From Ciona intestinalis (lineage: Eukaryota; Chordata; Ascidiacea; Phlebobranchia; Cionidae), in contig NC_020175.2 of the NCBI RefSeq assembly GCF_000224145.3, positions 1,103,948 through 1,167,947 on the forward strand: a DNA stretch of 64,000 nucleotides. Reading direction: 5' to 3'. The position numbers and the translations under genes are program-made. The notes under the pieces were generated by a model. The model was given only the letters and a program-made list of their open reading frames with translations. It did no database searches and was not told the DNA's origin. Shown here piece by piece: positions 47,101 through 62,100 of the stretch (within the stretch, counting starts at the first letter, position 1; every line of letters starts with the position of its first letter).

Positions 47101-50100
47101 CTAGTAGAGATCAAAGTATATGTAAATACGTGAAGCGTTTGATAGGTCGTTAAAAACCCTAACATGACTGATGTGCTAAATTTCAGATATTGATGAATGT
47201 CAAGATGATCCATCTTTATGTGGGATCTTTGCCGATTGCAGTAATAAGGTTGGAAGTTATTCCTGTGTCTGTAAAGATGGATATGAGATGAACAATGTTG
47301 GGCAATGTGAAGGTAATATAAATCTATAGTTTACTATTAGTAAAAACTGTTATTTCCAGGTATAACTATTTTATCTTTTTATTTTTTTTATTTATCAGTT
47401 TTTTTAAAAACTTTTTGTATGTATAATTAAAGTTGTCCTGCATTTAACAAATAACTTAATATCCAGATGTGGATGAATGCATCACTGGTGACCAGAATTG
47501 CCAAATCAATTCTAAATGCTTGAACACTGCACCTGGATACGAATGCCCATGTGATACTGGCTATAAAGGAGAAGGCAAAACCCTTGGTTGCTCAGGTAAC
47601 TAACCATAATATATATTTTTTACTTCTGCTACCAAGAATAATGTAAATAAAAACAATAGTTTGCTTGAATTGGCTTTTTTTATTTTACCATATGCCACGA
47701 AATACCAAGTTTGACATTTTTTCATATTGTTTAAACTTATGCCTTTTGGTGGATTATTTATTATTTTCTTCTAGATGTGAACGAATGTTTGATTGGAAAC
47801 ACAACTTGTGCAAGAACAGCTGAGTGCATTAATCTACCTGGGAGTTACAAATGTAAATGTGGTGAAGGTTTTACTGGAGTTCCCACTGTTAACTGTACAG
47901 GTGAGGCTGTCATACAAAGCTATTTTAAATTATTTAACTTATTAACAATTTGTAGCTATGATGCAAGTGATAGATAACTTCACTACTCAAAACACCAGCC
48001 ATATATAACGAATAACCCTAAAGTTCAAGAATTTTTCTATTAGAGTTTCCCATAATTTTTTACAGAAATCAATGAGTGTATTGGTGACGTACCAGCCTGT
48101 GGAACAAATGCTGTTTGCACCAACACAGACAAAGCATTCAGATGTACATGTCTGGTTGGTTATACCGGAGATCCAACTGTGAAGTGTACAGGTAACTTTT
48201 TGGAACAGAAAGCCTAAATGAAAGTAACATAATATTTCAAGGTTTAACAGCCACACTTTTAACCAATTCCTTTTTGTTTATTTTATTTCTAACATGATAT
48301 AAGGTTTTTGTCTTCGCTGTCATGTCTTATTTCTATGATAATTGGATATGATCTTTAGTATTGTAATGGAAATATTAAATGATAAATAACAATTATACAT
48401 GTACTAAACTCTCTTCAATACGCAGATATTGATGAATGTAGTATTGGTGCTGATACCTGCACTACTGAGCAAGATTGTAAAAACAGACCTGGTACTTATG
48501 TGTGTGTTTGTAAAAGTGGATTTACTAAAAATGAAGTATCTCTTCAATGTGAAGGTAAAGACAATATATAATTAAATATATACACAGCTAATAAGGGTTT
48601 GAGCAAAAAATTTGCACATAATGTGCTCTTATTTTCAATTTAAAAAGGATTTTAACTTGTCAATAGAAAAAATAAAGAGAAAATAGGTGCCTGTAAGACT
48701 ATAACTGGGAATCCATTATCTATGTAGTCGTTATTACACATAACAATTTTTATAACAGATGCATAAAACGCAGATTTTCTGGTTAGTTTCAATTGGAAAA
48801 TTACAGTCTATATATACATTATATAAATGTCTCCATTTTAAAGTTTTTAATTTCTCATATCATTAATATGGTTTAGACTTATATAAAGCTGACTAAAATT
48901 TCAGATATTGATGAATGTTCTACTGGTGTTGACGATTGCACTGGCAAATCAGAATGTCTAAACACCATCGGTAGCTTTACATGCAACTGCTTGCCTGGAT
49001 ATGCGATACAAAGTGGAGCTTACTGTGAAGGTTTGACACAACCAACGTTAATTGTGTTATTAGGATGCTAATTTCAATAAACAAATAAAATTTTGATACA
49101 CAATACTTCACTTAATTGTAAATGTTTTTAAACCAACTGCAATGTAGAGTATTGTGCTTCCCTACATCTATACCAAAGCAATCATCAAACTTTGTTTCAG
49201 TTTTATTTTTTTCATCACCCACCAAAGCTTCCAGTTTTCTAACATTTCTTTATACTGTACAGATATAAATGAATGTACAAACTCAAGCTCTTGTCCTGAA
49301 AACTCTGAGTGTTCTAACACACTTGGCAGTTATGAATGTGATTGCTTTGATGGATACTTCCTAAATAAGAGCAAGCATTGCCAAGGTAACAACAATGTTT
49401 GTTTTTTTGTTAATTTTTCTATAATTCTGATGAATATACGTTAAAGGCAAATAAAAATAGAATGCATGCAAAATGATAGTTGTTATAAAATTATATGTAT
49501 AAAATATCTACACTGCTTATGAAACTTATCATATACTTTCTTAACAGATGTCGATGAATGTGCAGCTAAAAAATATGACTGTGGTGCATTTGCTGAGTGT
49601 GTTAATATAGATGGAGGGTATGATTGCAACTGTAAGAATGGATATGAACTCAACAGCTTTGATGTGTGTGAAGGTAAGATTACTACTGTATAGTTTGGAA
49701 CTTATGAATTAATAGATGTTGTATTCAAATTCTAAAACATTTCAAATAAAATTTATACAATGCTTAAGTGTTTAAGCATTACAACATATACGGTAATTTT
49801 TAAGGTGGTTTAAACCCCCCTAATGAAATGATAAATTATTAAACTACAATGAAAACAGAAAATATTAAGTTGCTTAATCGTCTAAGAAACAACACACAAA
49901 GTTTATTGAATGAGTATCTCTATAAACAGATTATAAAGATTAACAATTTTTACTAAGTTCCATATACATGTACTATTGTGTGCCTGAAAACACTGTTTTT
50001 TTAAAAATCAGGTGTACAATTGTACACTTTAGTTTTATTTGCAATTCCTGATAATTTGGGTGACCCATTAGTTACTACAGTGTTGTAGATTTAAACCTAC

Positions 50101-53100
50101 TACTAAGTTACCTTATTTTCCATTCATTACAGACATAGATGAATGTAGTACAGGGACAGCTACCTGTGTTTTGAATGCTGAATGCTCAAATGAAGCTGGT
50201 ACTTTTAAGTGTACGTGTGTGGAAGGTTATACTGGTGATGGGAAAACCCTTTGTTCGAGTGAGTTGTGTTTTCTTTGTGTGTTGATTATTATTAATCATC
50301 ACCCAATAGTGTCCTTTTGCACATATGTGGTAGCTACATACACAGTGTCTCGTTTTGCACACCATTTATATTGGCTTCATACACCTCATGCTTAAAGTTT
50401 CAAATTATTACTAGTAGTTGGTACAATCTTGCTTACAAACTTGTATACAAACAATGTTAGCTGCATCAAACTTAACCTAGTATCATTGACTCAAAATTCA
50501 CTTTAATCAAATATTACTGCTTTTGAATTCTACGTTTTTAAAGCACTTACAACCTAAAATTAAAAATGCACTGTTTTTTTTTGATATCTTTTGTGTGTTT
50601 TCTCAGATATCAATGAATGCAACGATGGAACACATAACTGTGCATCCAATTCTAGATGCACTGATACTATTGGCTCGTTCACATGCTCTCCTTGTTTGCC
50701 TGGTTTCAAAGGTTCTCCGTTCAACTCTTGTGAAGGTATATATTTTGTTGTTATATATGTATTTACCAGTTTTTTGGAACTCTGTAATGCACATTCAGTA
50801 TTAATAAGCAGCTTCTTGGTTATGCCCCAAATGATCTCAAATATTATCTTATTGTCTATGGGTAGATCCAGATTTATATTGGCCACTAGTACAGTCATAC
50901 AACTCATGTTTAAAAGCAGCTTACCCCTGCTTGATGAAAGCATATGTGTTTAATTAAATAAGATTATCAGCTTTCTGAACTATATTTTTTCACATTCCTC
51001 TACAGATATTGATGAATGTACATTAGGATTGGCTGGTTGTCATGACAATGCAAGTTGCCATAATACAATTGGTTCATATCAATGCAAATGTGACAGTGGC
51101 TACAGTGGTAATGGCTTTACTTGCAATGGTAAGAACTAACATTATATAAATCAATTTTTTAGTTAATCATTGCCTATGTGATCCTAATTTCTTAGTAATT
51201 GTGAATTATGAAATTAGGTTCCAAAATCATTGTGAAACTAAGGTGTGAGTAACCAGTACTAATTTTTCTTCAGCCAAAAAAATTAATGGGACCAAACATC
51301 TATGTTTTATTTTGTTATCCATTCAACAAATAATCCGGTGGTCATTTCAAACTTAGAAAGTGTAAAATACGACTTTGTTTTAGATATTGATGAATGTTCT
51401 AATGAACTTAGCAAGTGTGCTACACATGCATCGTGTGAGAACAACCCAGGTTCATATACATGTACATGTAATGTAGGATTCACTGGTAATGGATCAGTCC
51501 TTTGCACTGGTGAGTAAACATGACAATAAAGTATATTTGCTATTTAAAAATTATTGCTTTACCGACAATGGGACATGCTGAAATATAACCCCTAATATTA
51601 TAACAAAAGGACAAAAAATACCACTTAAATTGAGTATCCATTCTACACAACAGACAGCTATATATTTCTACAACATTTTTTGTTATAGATTGCATAGGTG
51701 CTGTTGTAATTACAAAAGAGCAGTATATTTAAAATTTATGTTTTGAAAATACTGTTTTTAGATATTAATGAGTGTGAAGACACAAGTTTAAACAACTGTG
51801 TTGAGTTTGCTGAATGTCTCAATCTTGCTGGAAGTTTTCATTGCCAGTGTTTGTCTGGATATACAGGAATCCCAACTGAATCATGTTACCGTAAGTCATT
51901 AGAAGTTTTCTAAAAAATGGAAATCTTTGTAAAAATGTCGTGTCTAAATCGCGTGTCCATTTTAAATAAATCTTTGCTGTCTATTTTAGCCCTTTTAGGT
52001 TTTACGAATTATAGGAGTGTGTTAAACTAGTTGTTTTAAACCTTTTTTGATAAACTCAATATTCATTTAATACAGGTGTCACTGTCACTACAGTACCACC
52101 CACCACAAAGCCAGGTAAGTTTAAACCATGTTTATAACCTACAGTAGGATATCAGATTTTTATATGTATTTGGCACCAGATATTGATGAATGTGCACTTG
52201 GCACACATAGTTGCCACCCACAAGCAGAATGTATTAATACAAGAGGAAGCTACCAGTGCAAATGCAAAGCAGGCTATGAATACCATGCTGACTTCACTTG
52301 TGTCGGTAATTGGAAATAGATAAGCAAGAAAAGTCAGGCCACTTGTATGCTCGGTGCACATTTATCAAGTAGATTGTAGTTTAACTGCATTTTAAGTGTC
52401 CTAACTTTTCTTGCATTAAGTTTACACCACTTAAAATGTAGTTTAACTAAAATAAAATGCAATTTTAAAGTCAGATGTCCTAAACCAGGACTGGGCTTTC
52501 CTAAAATCTCATGATAATATTTAAAAACGCTACCCTAAGGAAAGCATTGTAGAAAACTTAAGACTTCTTATTTAAACCTTTAATTTTTACCTTTTTCAAC
52601 ACTGATAATGAGACGACAAAAAATGATTGAAACACAACTTGACAACCTTTTCAACTTATTTTTTAGATGTAGATGAGTGCAGTGTGGGTACTTCACAGTG
52701 TGGTGACAACTCAAATTGTCAAAACACAATTGGCAGTTATACTTGTGTATGTGCTGATGGTTTTGTGAGCAGTGGACTATATTCATGTGATGGTAAATAC
52801 ATTATTATAGTCTTTACTATACAGTCTAACTTACAGAAATACCATATTTTTACCACACGTGTATTGTAAAGTGTGTGCTCATTCATTTTAAGTGTAAAAT
52901 AAAATTATCTTGGATATTTTATTCTAGTATAGCTTTTCACTTGTTTTGCCAAGAGATATTTATTCCAGAAAACTTTCATATATTTAAGCATTTTGATTAA
53001 ACTATCTATTATTTAAAATTCGCTAACTTATAAAGAACTGTCTTTTACATGTGGATCTTGTTTTATTACAAACGTTTAAAAGTATGGGAAAAATATGTGC

Positions 53101-56100
53101 AAAATTACAAAATGAGGTTTACATGCAGATGTTAATGAATGCTTGGAGAACCAGAACCTCTGTCCACATCCTTCAGAGTGCTCCAATAATGTTGGAAGTT
53201 ATGAATGTGTTTGTAAAGACGGATATCAAATGGACGGTGGTGTTTGTGGTGGTAAGTAAAAAGTGGCATACACGTTTATAAAGTTAATATGCGATTTATA
53301 ATTTGCCCAAATTCCTGGTGCCTTTAGATAGCTGATTTTGTAAACACAATAACTTTTAATTTAAATGGCAGTTTTTTTTGTGTTCAATAATATAAAATTA
53401 ATTATCGGAACAAAACAAGAATGAAGAAAATTGAAAAAAAATTTGAAGCTACCGATGTTTAAATAAAACATTGTAAAACTTGCTTTTATGCTTTGGAACC
53501 ACATTTGTTTATTTTTTAGACATCAATGAATGTTTATCCAACCCAAAGTGCATGCAACGTTCCAAATGTGTCAACACAAATGGTTCATATGAATGCATTT
53601 GTAGAAATGGATATGAAATGTCTCTATCTGGAGGCTGCACAGGTATTTCTTAGATTCGTGTTTTGTGTTACGTACTGTGTGAGTTTATTTTCAAAGTTGT
53701 GTCATATAGAAAATGGGGTCATTTTTTGTTGTGAATTTTTGTTTAGATTTGATTTATTTTTTCAGATATTGATGAATGTACTGTTGGGTCTGATAAATGT
53801 GCTGGAAATTCCACTTGTTCTAATACAGTTGGAAAGTATAACTGCACCTGTAACCTCGGTTACACTGGTAACCCCTTGCAGGAATGCATTGGTAAGCAAT
53901 TATCTGTTTAAAGAGGCACATAACTATTTTTCCGCTACTAGGAATATTTTACTCAAAAATCGAATTTTAGAAAAAAAAAAAATAAAGGTTTGCATAATTC
54001 AATATTTTGTTTGCCTTTTAACATATATCGTTTTTGAAAATTTACATCAATTAATGTTTACACAGTTCTTATAAAGTCTATCTATATGTCTGATAAAAAA
54101 TTGGTTTAATTTAGTCTAGGTTAAATTTGTTTTGCATGGGAGGAGCTCTCTAATCTCATTTTTTGGGAAAAAAAACGTTTTTTTTAATGAAGAAGTTTGT
54201 TATTTATGAGAAAATAATTGCCTGCAGATTTAAATGAATGCATCGAGGTAGTGGATGCTTGCCTGGATAACTCAGACTGTACAAACAATGTTGGTAGTTA
54301 CACGTGTACTTGTAAAGAAGGATTTCAAGAAACAGGAGACAATGGATTTTGTGAAAGTAAGTCGTAATTTAATATCGATGGTTTATATATCTAGCTGAAA
54401 CTGTATGGTCTATGGTAAATGCAATTGGCCTATTCAGTTTTTATGGTGTTAAAAAAAAGAAAGGCTTTAATGTGACTTCACCTTTTTTTGGCAAATTTCA
54501 TGCAACTAGCAATAATATTTTAGTGATTCTGAGATCTTATTAAAACTTTTTCATTTTTTATGAATGAGATATTCCGACCAAGTATGATAAGGCCTGAGGT
54601 GTATGCCAGGGTTGCTTTGATATCTTCAATATAATATAATTGTTTTTTTCATAGATATTAATGAATGTGAACAAAGATCCAACCCATGTGCTGTGAATGC
54701 TACGTGTGAAGATACTGTTGGAAGCTTCAGTTGTTTGTGTCAACCAGGATTTACGGGTGATGGTTACAACTCCTGCGTAGGTATGAAACGACTAATTCAT
54801 AACACGAGCACCTAGACATATTTTTTATTAAATTTTTTTCTTATTTTAGTTTCTTTTTCTATTTTTTCAATTGCAGAAGCATAATGTTTATCTAAACAAT
54901 CCATAATTAACCCCGGCGACACTGCCTCATTATTTAATTAAAAGATTTAGAAGTCTAATGATTTAATTTTGTTTACTTATTCAGACTTTGATGAATGTGG
55001 TTCCAGCAATCATACATGTGTACAGAAATCCACATGCATCAATACTATTGGATCATACAACTGTGAATGTATTGAAGGCTACACTGGAGCAGGGGAAATA
55101 CTTTGTGAAGGTAATTACTGTTTTATCATAAGTTTTTAAACAACTTTTTTGTACGTTTATAGCAGTGGTTTAACTATCTAGTTACACAATTTCAATAAAA
55201 AAGTTGTATGTTTGTGCATGATCAATAAACAAACCAAAAATAAGTTTGGGTACCTAATCAAAATGTGGTGGTGGCCCTTGAAATTAATATTTAAGAATGC
55301 CTTAGTAACAGAGTTTTATAACATTTAATAAATCTACATTTCAGATATAAACGAATGTTCTTTACCTGACATCTGCAATAATCCTTCTGCAAGCATCTGT
55401 GTAAACTTACCTGGCACTTATAGATGTGATTGCAATGATGGGTTTGTTCTAAATGAACAAGGAGCTTGTATAGGTAAGTACATATCATAACAAGCTGTCA
55501 AATTCACTCTGAAGTATGTGAAAATGTGTTTTTTTTTTATATGATATATATATGAAGACAAGGCTACTGTGGGATGTCACAGAGTTTAAGTTCCTCATAC
55601 TGATTGTTATCATAACTATTGCAACTGTTAAGTACCAAAAGTGGGCTGCAGGTTTGCATTTAAATTATAAAGTACAAAAACATTTCTGAAACTAAGTAAT
55701 GTGAATTAAAGCTAAGCATTAAATTCAACAATGTTATGCCGATTTTCGTAACAGGTTTTTCAACCTGAACAATCTTTAAAGCAGCTAATTTAGACTGAAA
55801 AACGTATTATACTTTGTTGTTTTGTCTGACATCTGGCAAACTTTATCATGAGTATTTTCATTATGCCTGGTAGCAGAAGTAACAGAATATTTATTATAGT
55901 CAACTTTTCTTAGATAAAAACGAATGCAACGATACTGGGTCATGTGATAGCTCAGCTGTTTGCACAAATCTGAATGGTTCGTTTGAATGCAGTTGCAAAG
56001 AAGGCTTTACTGGAGATGGAAAGACCCAGTGTGAAGGTTGGATATGTTTCTTTTATTAACATCTGTTAAGAGTTGGTCTTCCTTAACTTCCTTAACAATG

Positions 56101-59100
56101 AACATGGTCTGTGGTTCTGTAACCATTTTGAATTACTTTTGACCAGGGGTGACTATAGGTTACTGCTGTTAAAGCACTTTGGGCAATGTTTCTGATTTTT
56201 AAACATAGTTTTGTACAGCACACATACACTTAACTAACTTTTAGCACATAAACACTTAACCAACTTTTAGCATGCAGACACTTAACTAACACAGCAATGG
56301 ATATCATATTAATTAAAGCATTTTATCAGATATCAATGAGTGCGATGTAGGGAATGTGTCTTGTGCACCTAACTCAAAATGTGAAAACAAAATTGGGACT
56401 TATATCTGTACATGTGAAGATGGGTATGCTGGTGATCCATGCGTTGGTAAGTATATGTGATGTTTAGGGGTACCTGGGTTGATATTGAATATATTTTTAA
56501 AAAGAAGTACCAAGCTTTAACAGCCATGAATTCCTATTTAAACAACCCTTAATTTAAAATTGTGAATATTCCTGAAACTAACATACATTTATAAAAAAAT
56601 ATACAATTCTAAAGCCCTGTTTATAGCATCTGTGGGTTTTTGTTTTACACTTTATTTTCAACAAGTTTACAGTATTAAAGTATATATTGCCGTTTAAGAA
56701 GCAACAGCATATTAAGCTTAATATGTTCCAGATATAAATGAATGCAAAACTGGAGATGCGAGCTGTGATGTAAAAGCTCAATGCACAAACACTAATGGAA
56801 GCTTTAGTTGTAACTGCAACCTTGGTTACCAAGGCGATGGTTATGGTGGTTGTGAGGGTAAGTCTTAACTATGTAAGGGTTGATTTTAATTGTGGTTTGC
56901 TTAGTGTTTAAAGTTAGAGTCCTGTAACTACAAACTACAGGGATCACTGCTTAATGCTACTACTGTAAATAAATAAATATAATATGTGAATATGTGATCA
57001 ATTAGAGGGTTGTCAAAACTAAGAGTCACCATTTAACCTTAAGTCTCAAAAAAACTTTTAATTAATTTGTGCAGTGTACTTATTTATGTTTCATACTTAC
57101 TCCACCAGATATTAATGAATGTGAGACATCAGACACGTGTATTGAGAATGCAAAGTGTTTAAACACTATTGGAAGTTACTCATGTAAATGTGAGGATGGT
57201 TTTCAAGGTGATCCATATAGTGTTTGCACTGGTAAGTGTGTTATAATATCTTTATAGTAAGCTATATGGATTATAGCTAGAGTGAATACCAGAGTCGTAG
57301 AAACATCGAGTAGTCCAACTGCCGCCATTTTGTTTCCAAAATCGAGCAAAAGCGGTGACTTTCGCAATGAATTTAAATAAACTGGTTAAGTTTTGTTTGC
57401 GATTTCCTTTTGTGGGAAGGCGTAAAATAGCTTATATTTACCTTATCAAACATTCTTCGCGAAAAATTTATTTAATTACCCATATTAAATGACTAAAATG
57501 TTACAAATTCCATTTATTGTGGTAAATACAAAATTGAAAAAAAAATTTTTTTTTTTTGTAAATTTATCAAATATTAAGTAATTTAAAAATTTCCAGATAT
57601 TGATGAATGTTTGCTTGACCAAGCCAACTGTAATGAAAACACTGAATGCATTAACCTGGTTGGATCTTTCATCTGTTCGTGTAAAACTGGATTTGTACAA
57701 AACCCATCATCGAATCTATGTGAAGGTAATTAGCATTAACATTGTGTTTTTGTTCCTTACTATATCAATCAACACAGTATAAAATGGTATATAACTTTTT
57801 AGTTTAATGTATACTAATCTGATCTACTTCAATGTGTTGGTTTTTAAAAAATACAGTTCTTGAAGTTTAGCCTTAGCCAAATAGTATCTACAGTAAGGGT
57901 TGTCACAGTATTCACCATTCTACATTTATTTTGATAGATGTAAACGAATGCAACGATAAATCATTGGTGTGTCGACCAAACTCGGAGTGTGTGAACTCAC
58001 CTGGAAGTTATGTTTGTAAATGCTTGGAAGGATTTGAGGACATAAATGGAGATTGCATAGGTACTACTTTTGTTTCCATATATTTTGGATTTAAATAACA
58101 TGTATCTATGGTTCATTTCTGCTTCACCACATTAACTAATTGTTCTTAACTATCATTCCTACATTTCTTTGAGGTTTTCAAATATATATTTATGTTTGCA
58201 AATATTGTTTTATCCCATACTAAATGTTCTGAACAAGATATATTACCATTTTTAACATCATAGACATACAAGAATGTTCATTGGAGCCAAAGAAATGCGC
58301 TCCAAACTCTAAATGTGAAAATAATGTTGGAAGTTTCACTTGTACTTGTGTGGAGGGGTATGCAGGCGTGGCAACCGAAGAATGCAAAGGTATAATACAT
58401 TCAGATTCAGTATATATTCTGTGATTAATCTTAGCTTTGTTCAAAACCAGTTTACACATTTTGATGAACAGTATTAATTTTAATTATTGAACTAGAAATT
58501 GTCTGAACTAGAAATAGAAAAGTATTTTATTCCCTAACCCATTTCACCGAGAATATGCTTAAATATTGTTAGTTGTTGTTCCAAATTAAAAACTTTTGAA
58601 GAGCATGAAAATATAAAACATAAAAAATAGAACTGTTGATCCTTCAAAAATAAAAAGTTCCAACTTTGGAAGCAGTTATCACCAATTACGTACAGATTAT
58701 AATGAGTGCATTCTCGATGACATCAAATGCCAAGACAATTCTGATTGTGTGAACACCATTGGAAGTTATGAATGCCAATGTCAGGAAGGCTTTGTATCTG
58801 CTAGTAACAATACTTGTAAAGGTATGTTCAGATACTTTTTTTACACTGAATTAATTTAAAGTTTGAAGTTGCACTATTTGTCACAAATGAATAACAAACT
58901 CAAAAATTAATGTTAATTAATCAAGATTTGGATTATCTTTAAAGCTTACATAAAAAGTTACATGGAATCTATTTATTCACAGATTTAGACGAATGTGCTA
59001 CGTCTCCCCCGAAATGTTTGTCTGATTCTGATTGCATTAACACTGTTGGCTCATACACATGCACTTGTAAAGATGGATATATTGGAGATGGCTTATCTGG

Positions 59101-62100
59101 TTGCATAGGTAGGACATTAGTTAAAACATGCTGTAGTTATAGCAAGCATTCTGGAATTCTAGCAATAAAATGATGCAATGCTTGTTAAACCATTCTTTGT
59201 AAAAGTAAATTCAATATGTTTTTAATCTTTATTTTCACAGATGTTGATGAGTGTGTTACACAGCTTGGTGTATGTGGCGACTCTGCTCAGTGTGAAAATA
59301 CACTGGGTAGCTATACATGTACATGTAAGGCAGGTTCCACAGGTACTGGGGATGGTTCAGGTGCTTGCTCAGGTACTTGTGCATATTGTGCAATTGAAGT
59401 CATAGTTTTCAAACTTTAATTAGGTTTTTATTTTTTGTACCATAAGTTACTTAAATATCACCTGGAAATTCAAATACTAGATGTGCCACATGTTGGATTC
59501 TACTGTAGATTGATTACATTTTGTTCACTTTGCAGTTTCAGATAAGTTGTATACCCTGTCTTTTTACATACTTTTCTTCCTAGATATTGACGAATGTAAA
59601 CTGGAGTTGGACAACTGTGGTACAAATAGTTTGTGTGAAAACACCGAAGGATCTTACAAGTGCGTGTGCAAAGATGGGTACACTGGTGACCCCCTTGTGG
59701 AATGTATAGGTTGGTAAACTAATTTATTTGGTAACTAGATTTATTGTGTTGATAACTTTTACTTAAAACCTGCATAGGGTATAGCTAAAACCCTATTCGG
59801 AGTGTTCTTTGTTATGTCTTTGATCAATGTAGTTCCTATGAATCAGATAAAACTTCCACTCCTATTAAGACTGTTGTTTCTCATGTTGCTGATTAATTTA
59901 ATTGATATTTTATAAAGTTTTATTTATATGAATACCAAGTTTTCTATTTGTACCCAGATATTGATGAATGTAAGATTGGACGAAGCAACTGTTTAGCTGA
60001 AGCTGTATGTGTGAACAACAATGGTAGTTTCCGGTGTGAGTGTAGCATTGGTTTCCAAGGAGATGGAGTAACAGAGTGTGCAAGTAAGTCATTACAAGTA
60101 TATCACATTGAATATAATTTATTTCTCTTTATTTGAGTTGGTAAAGAATAACTGAGTATATAAGTAAGTTTTGTGTTGAGCGAACAAGTTGCAAGTTTCT
60201 CAATATACTTTGCTTTTATTTTCTAGTTATGTATATATTGTACTGTATGTGCCCTGCCTCCTAAAACCCTTATTCTTATATTATTACAGTTTTTACACTT
60301 TCCTGCCTTTCATTTTTGCACATTTTAACTTGTTTTCAGATTTCGACGAGTGTTTAAAAGATGTATGCCACCGTCTTGCTGTGTGTGTTGATACGGAAGG
60401 AAGTTTTGATTGTTACTGTGAGGATGGTTATACTGGAGATGGGAAGTTTTCATGCCAAGGTAATTGCAAATATTTTCTTATTGAATATGTTGCAACATAC
60501 AAAGGTATAGGTTTGGCTGTGGTGACTATTAAGACTATGTTAGCTGTGAAGATTTTTTGCAAAAGTAGGTGCTAAGATACTGTTTTTTTGGGCCGTTTTC
60601 ATAAATTAACTTCCTTATTATTCTCTGTCTTTATTTATATATTGCATTCGTCTTACATTACAATACAGATGTGGATGAATGTGACCAAGGTACAGATAAT
60701 TGCGACATCAATGCACAATGTAATAACACACCTGGAAGCTTCACATGTTCGTGTCTGGATGGTTTTCAGCTGATTAATGGCAACTGCACAGGTAGTAACT
60801 TTTATTTGGATTTAGTAATTAAAATTTGATATGGTACTAAAGGAGGGAAAGTAGTCCTAAGGTGTATAGGCCTTTATATTTTCTATGCTATCATGCATGT
60901 TTTTGTCCCTAACCTGTAATCTTAAATGCTTTAGAAAAAGTAATAGTGCCATTTATTATACTTCTAAAAAGTTTAATCATTATTTCAAAAAAACTGAGTT
61001 ATTGTAGGGTGTAATCCTAATTTTTTAACCAAGCTGTAAATGTTTATTCTTTTCCACAGATATTGATGAATGCAGTACTCGAAAACCATGCACAGAGAAT
61101 GCTGAGTGTTCAAATACATTGGGCAGTTACTTATGCGAGTGTAAGAATGGATATACAGGTGTTGGGGATATTTCATGTACAAGTAAGTCTATTTGAACCA
61201 CCTTCTCCACTTATATGTTGAATTTTTAACTACACAAATTATTATGTGAACTGGTATTGACATTTTTGTATAAAGGATCATTTTCTTTTGATCCTCTTTA
61301 TTTTACCGATAAAAACCTTCCCTTTTCCCTTCGTTTGTTCATTTTTTCCAATTATGTTCGTCATCAGAGGCAAATAGAACTGATAATATGTTTACGTTCT
61401 CCAGACATAAATGAATGTGAAAACACCACTATATGCACTGAGAATGCTGACTGCATTGATACTGTTGGAAGTTATGAATGCAACTGTAAAGATGGATTTG
61501 TTGGAGATGGGAACGTATACTGTTCAAGTAAGTGCATGCTTAACCTTTAATGGGTTGTATACATTTAACGAGTGGTTCTTAATTTTACTATCATATGTAT
61601 AAAAGTGTGATAAATTCAAGTTAAAGGGGTATATAGCTTAAACGTTAATATTTTTTTGCTTATTTAAAGCTTTAAACTAAGCTTTAGAAACTGTGTTGCT
61701 ATGTTTGCCGACCATTAGTTTGGACAACTTGTAACTGACCACAGGGGTAGAGAAGTTAATATGTATTTTTTAGAAACAATTATTAATGATAGTAGTGTCT
61801 TATCCTTAAACCCAGGGTTCTCCCGCTACAAAACAGTCACTCTAACCTTCCACCTTTTGTTTTTAAGGAGAGGATAGCTGCAAGAGTGGAAACCACAACT
61901 GTTTAGATATAGCTGAGTGTGTAAATTTACCTGGTTCTTATGTTTGTAAATGTGCACAAGGATATACCGGTGATGGGATTACTTCTTGCATAGGTGAGGA
62001 GAAGTATAAAAATGGATAATATTTTTTTGGGAACTGTGTATCTGTTGGTATCTTGTTTAAAATCATTAAGTTGTTTATATGACTGTTATTTTAGAGAGAA

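Noticed and set aside
50560..50943. Minus-strand frame of 127 codons
   Set aside because: Antisense shadow of an EGF exon and its intron, with no domain.
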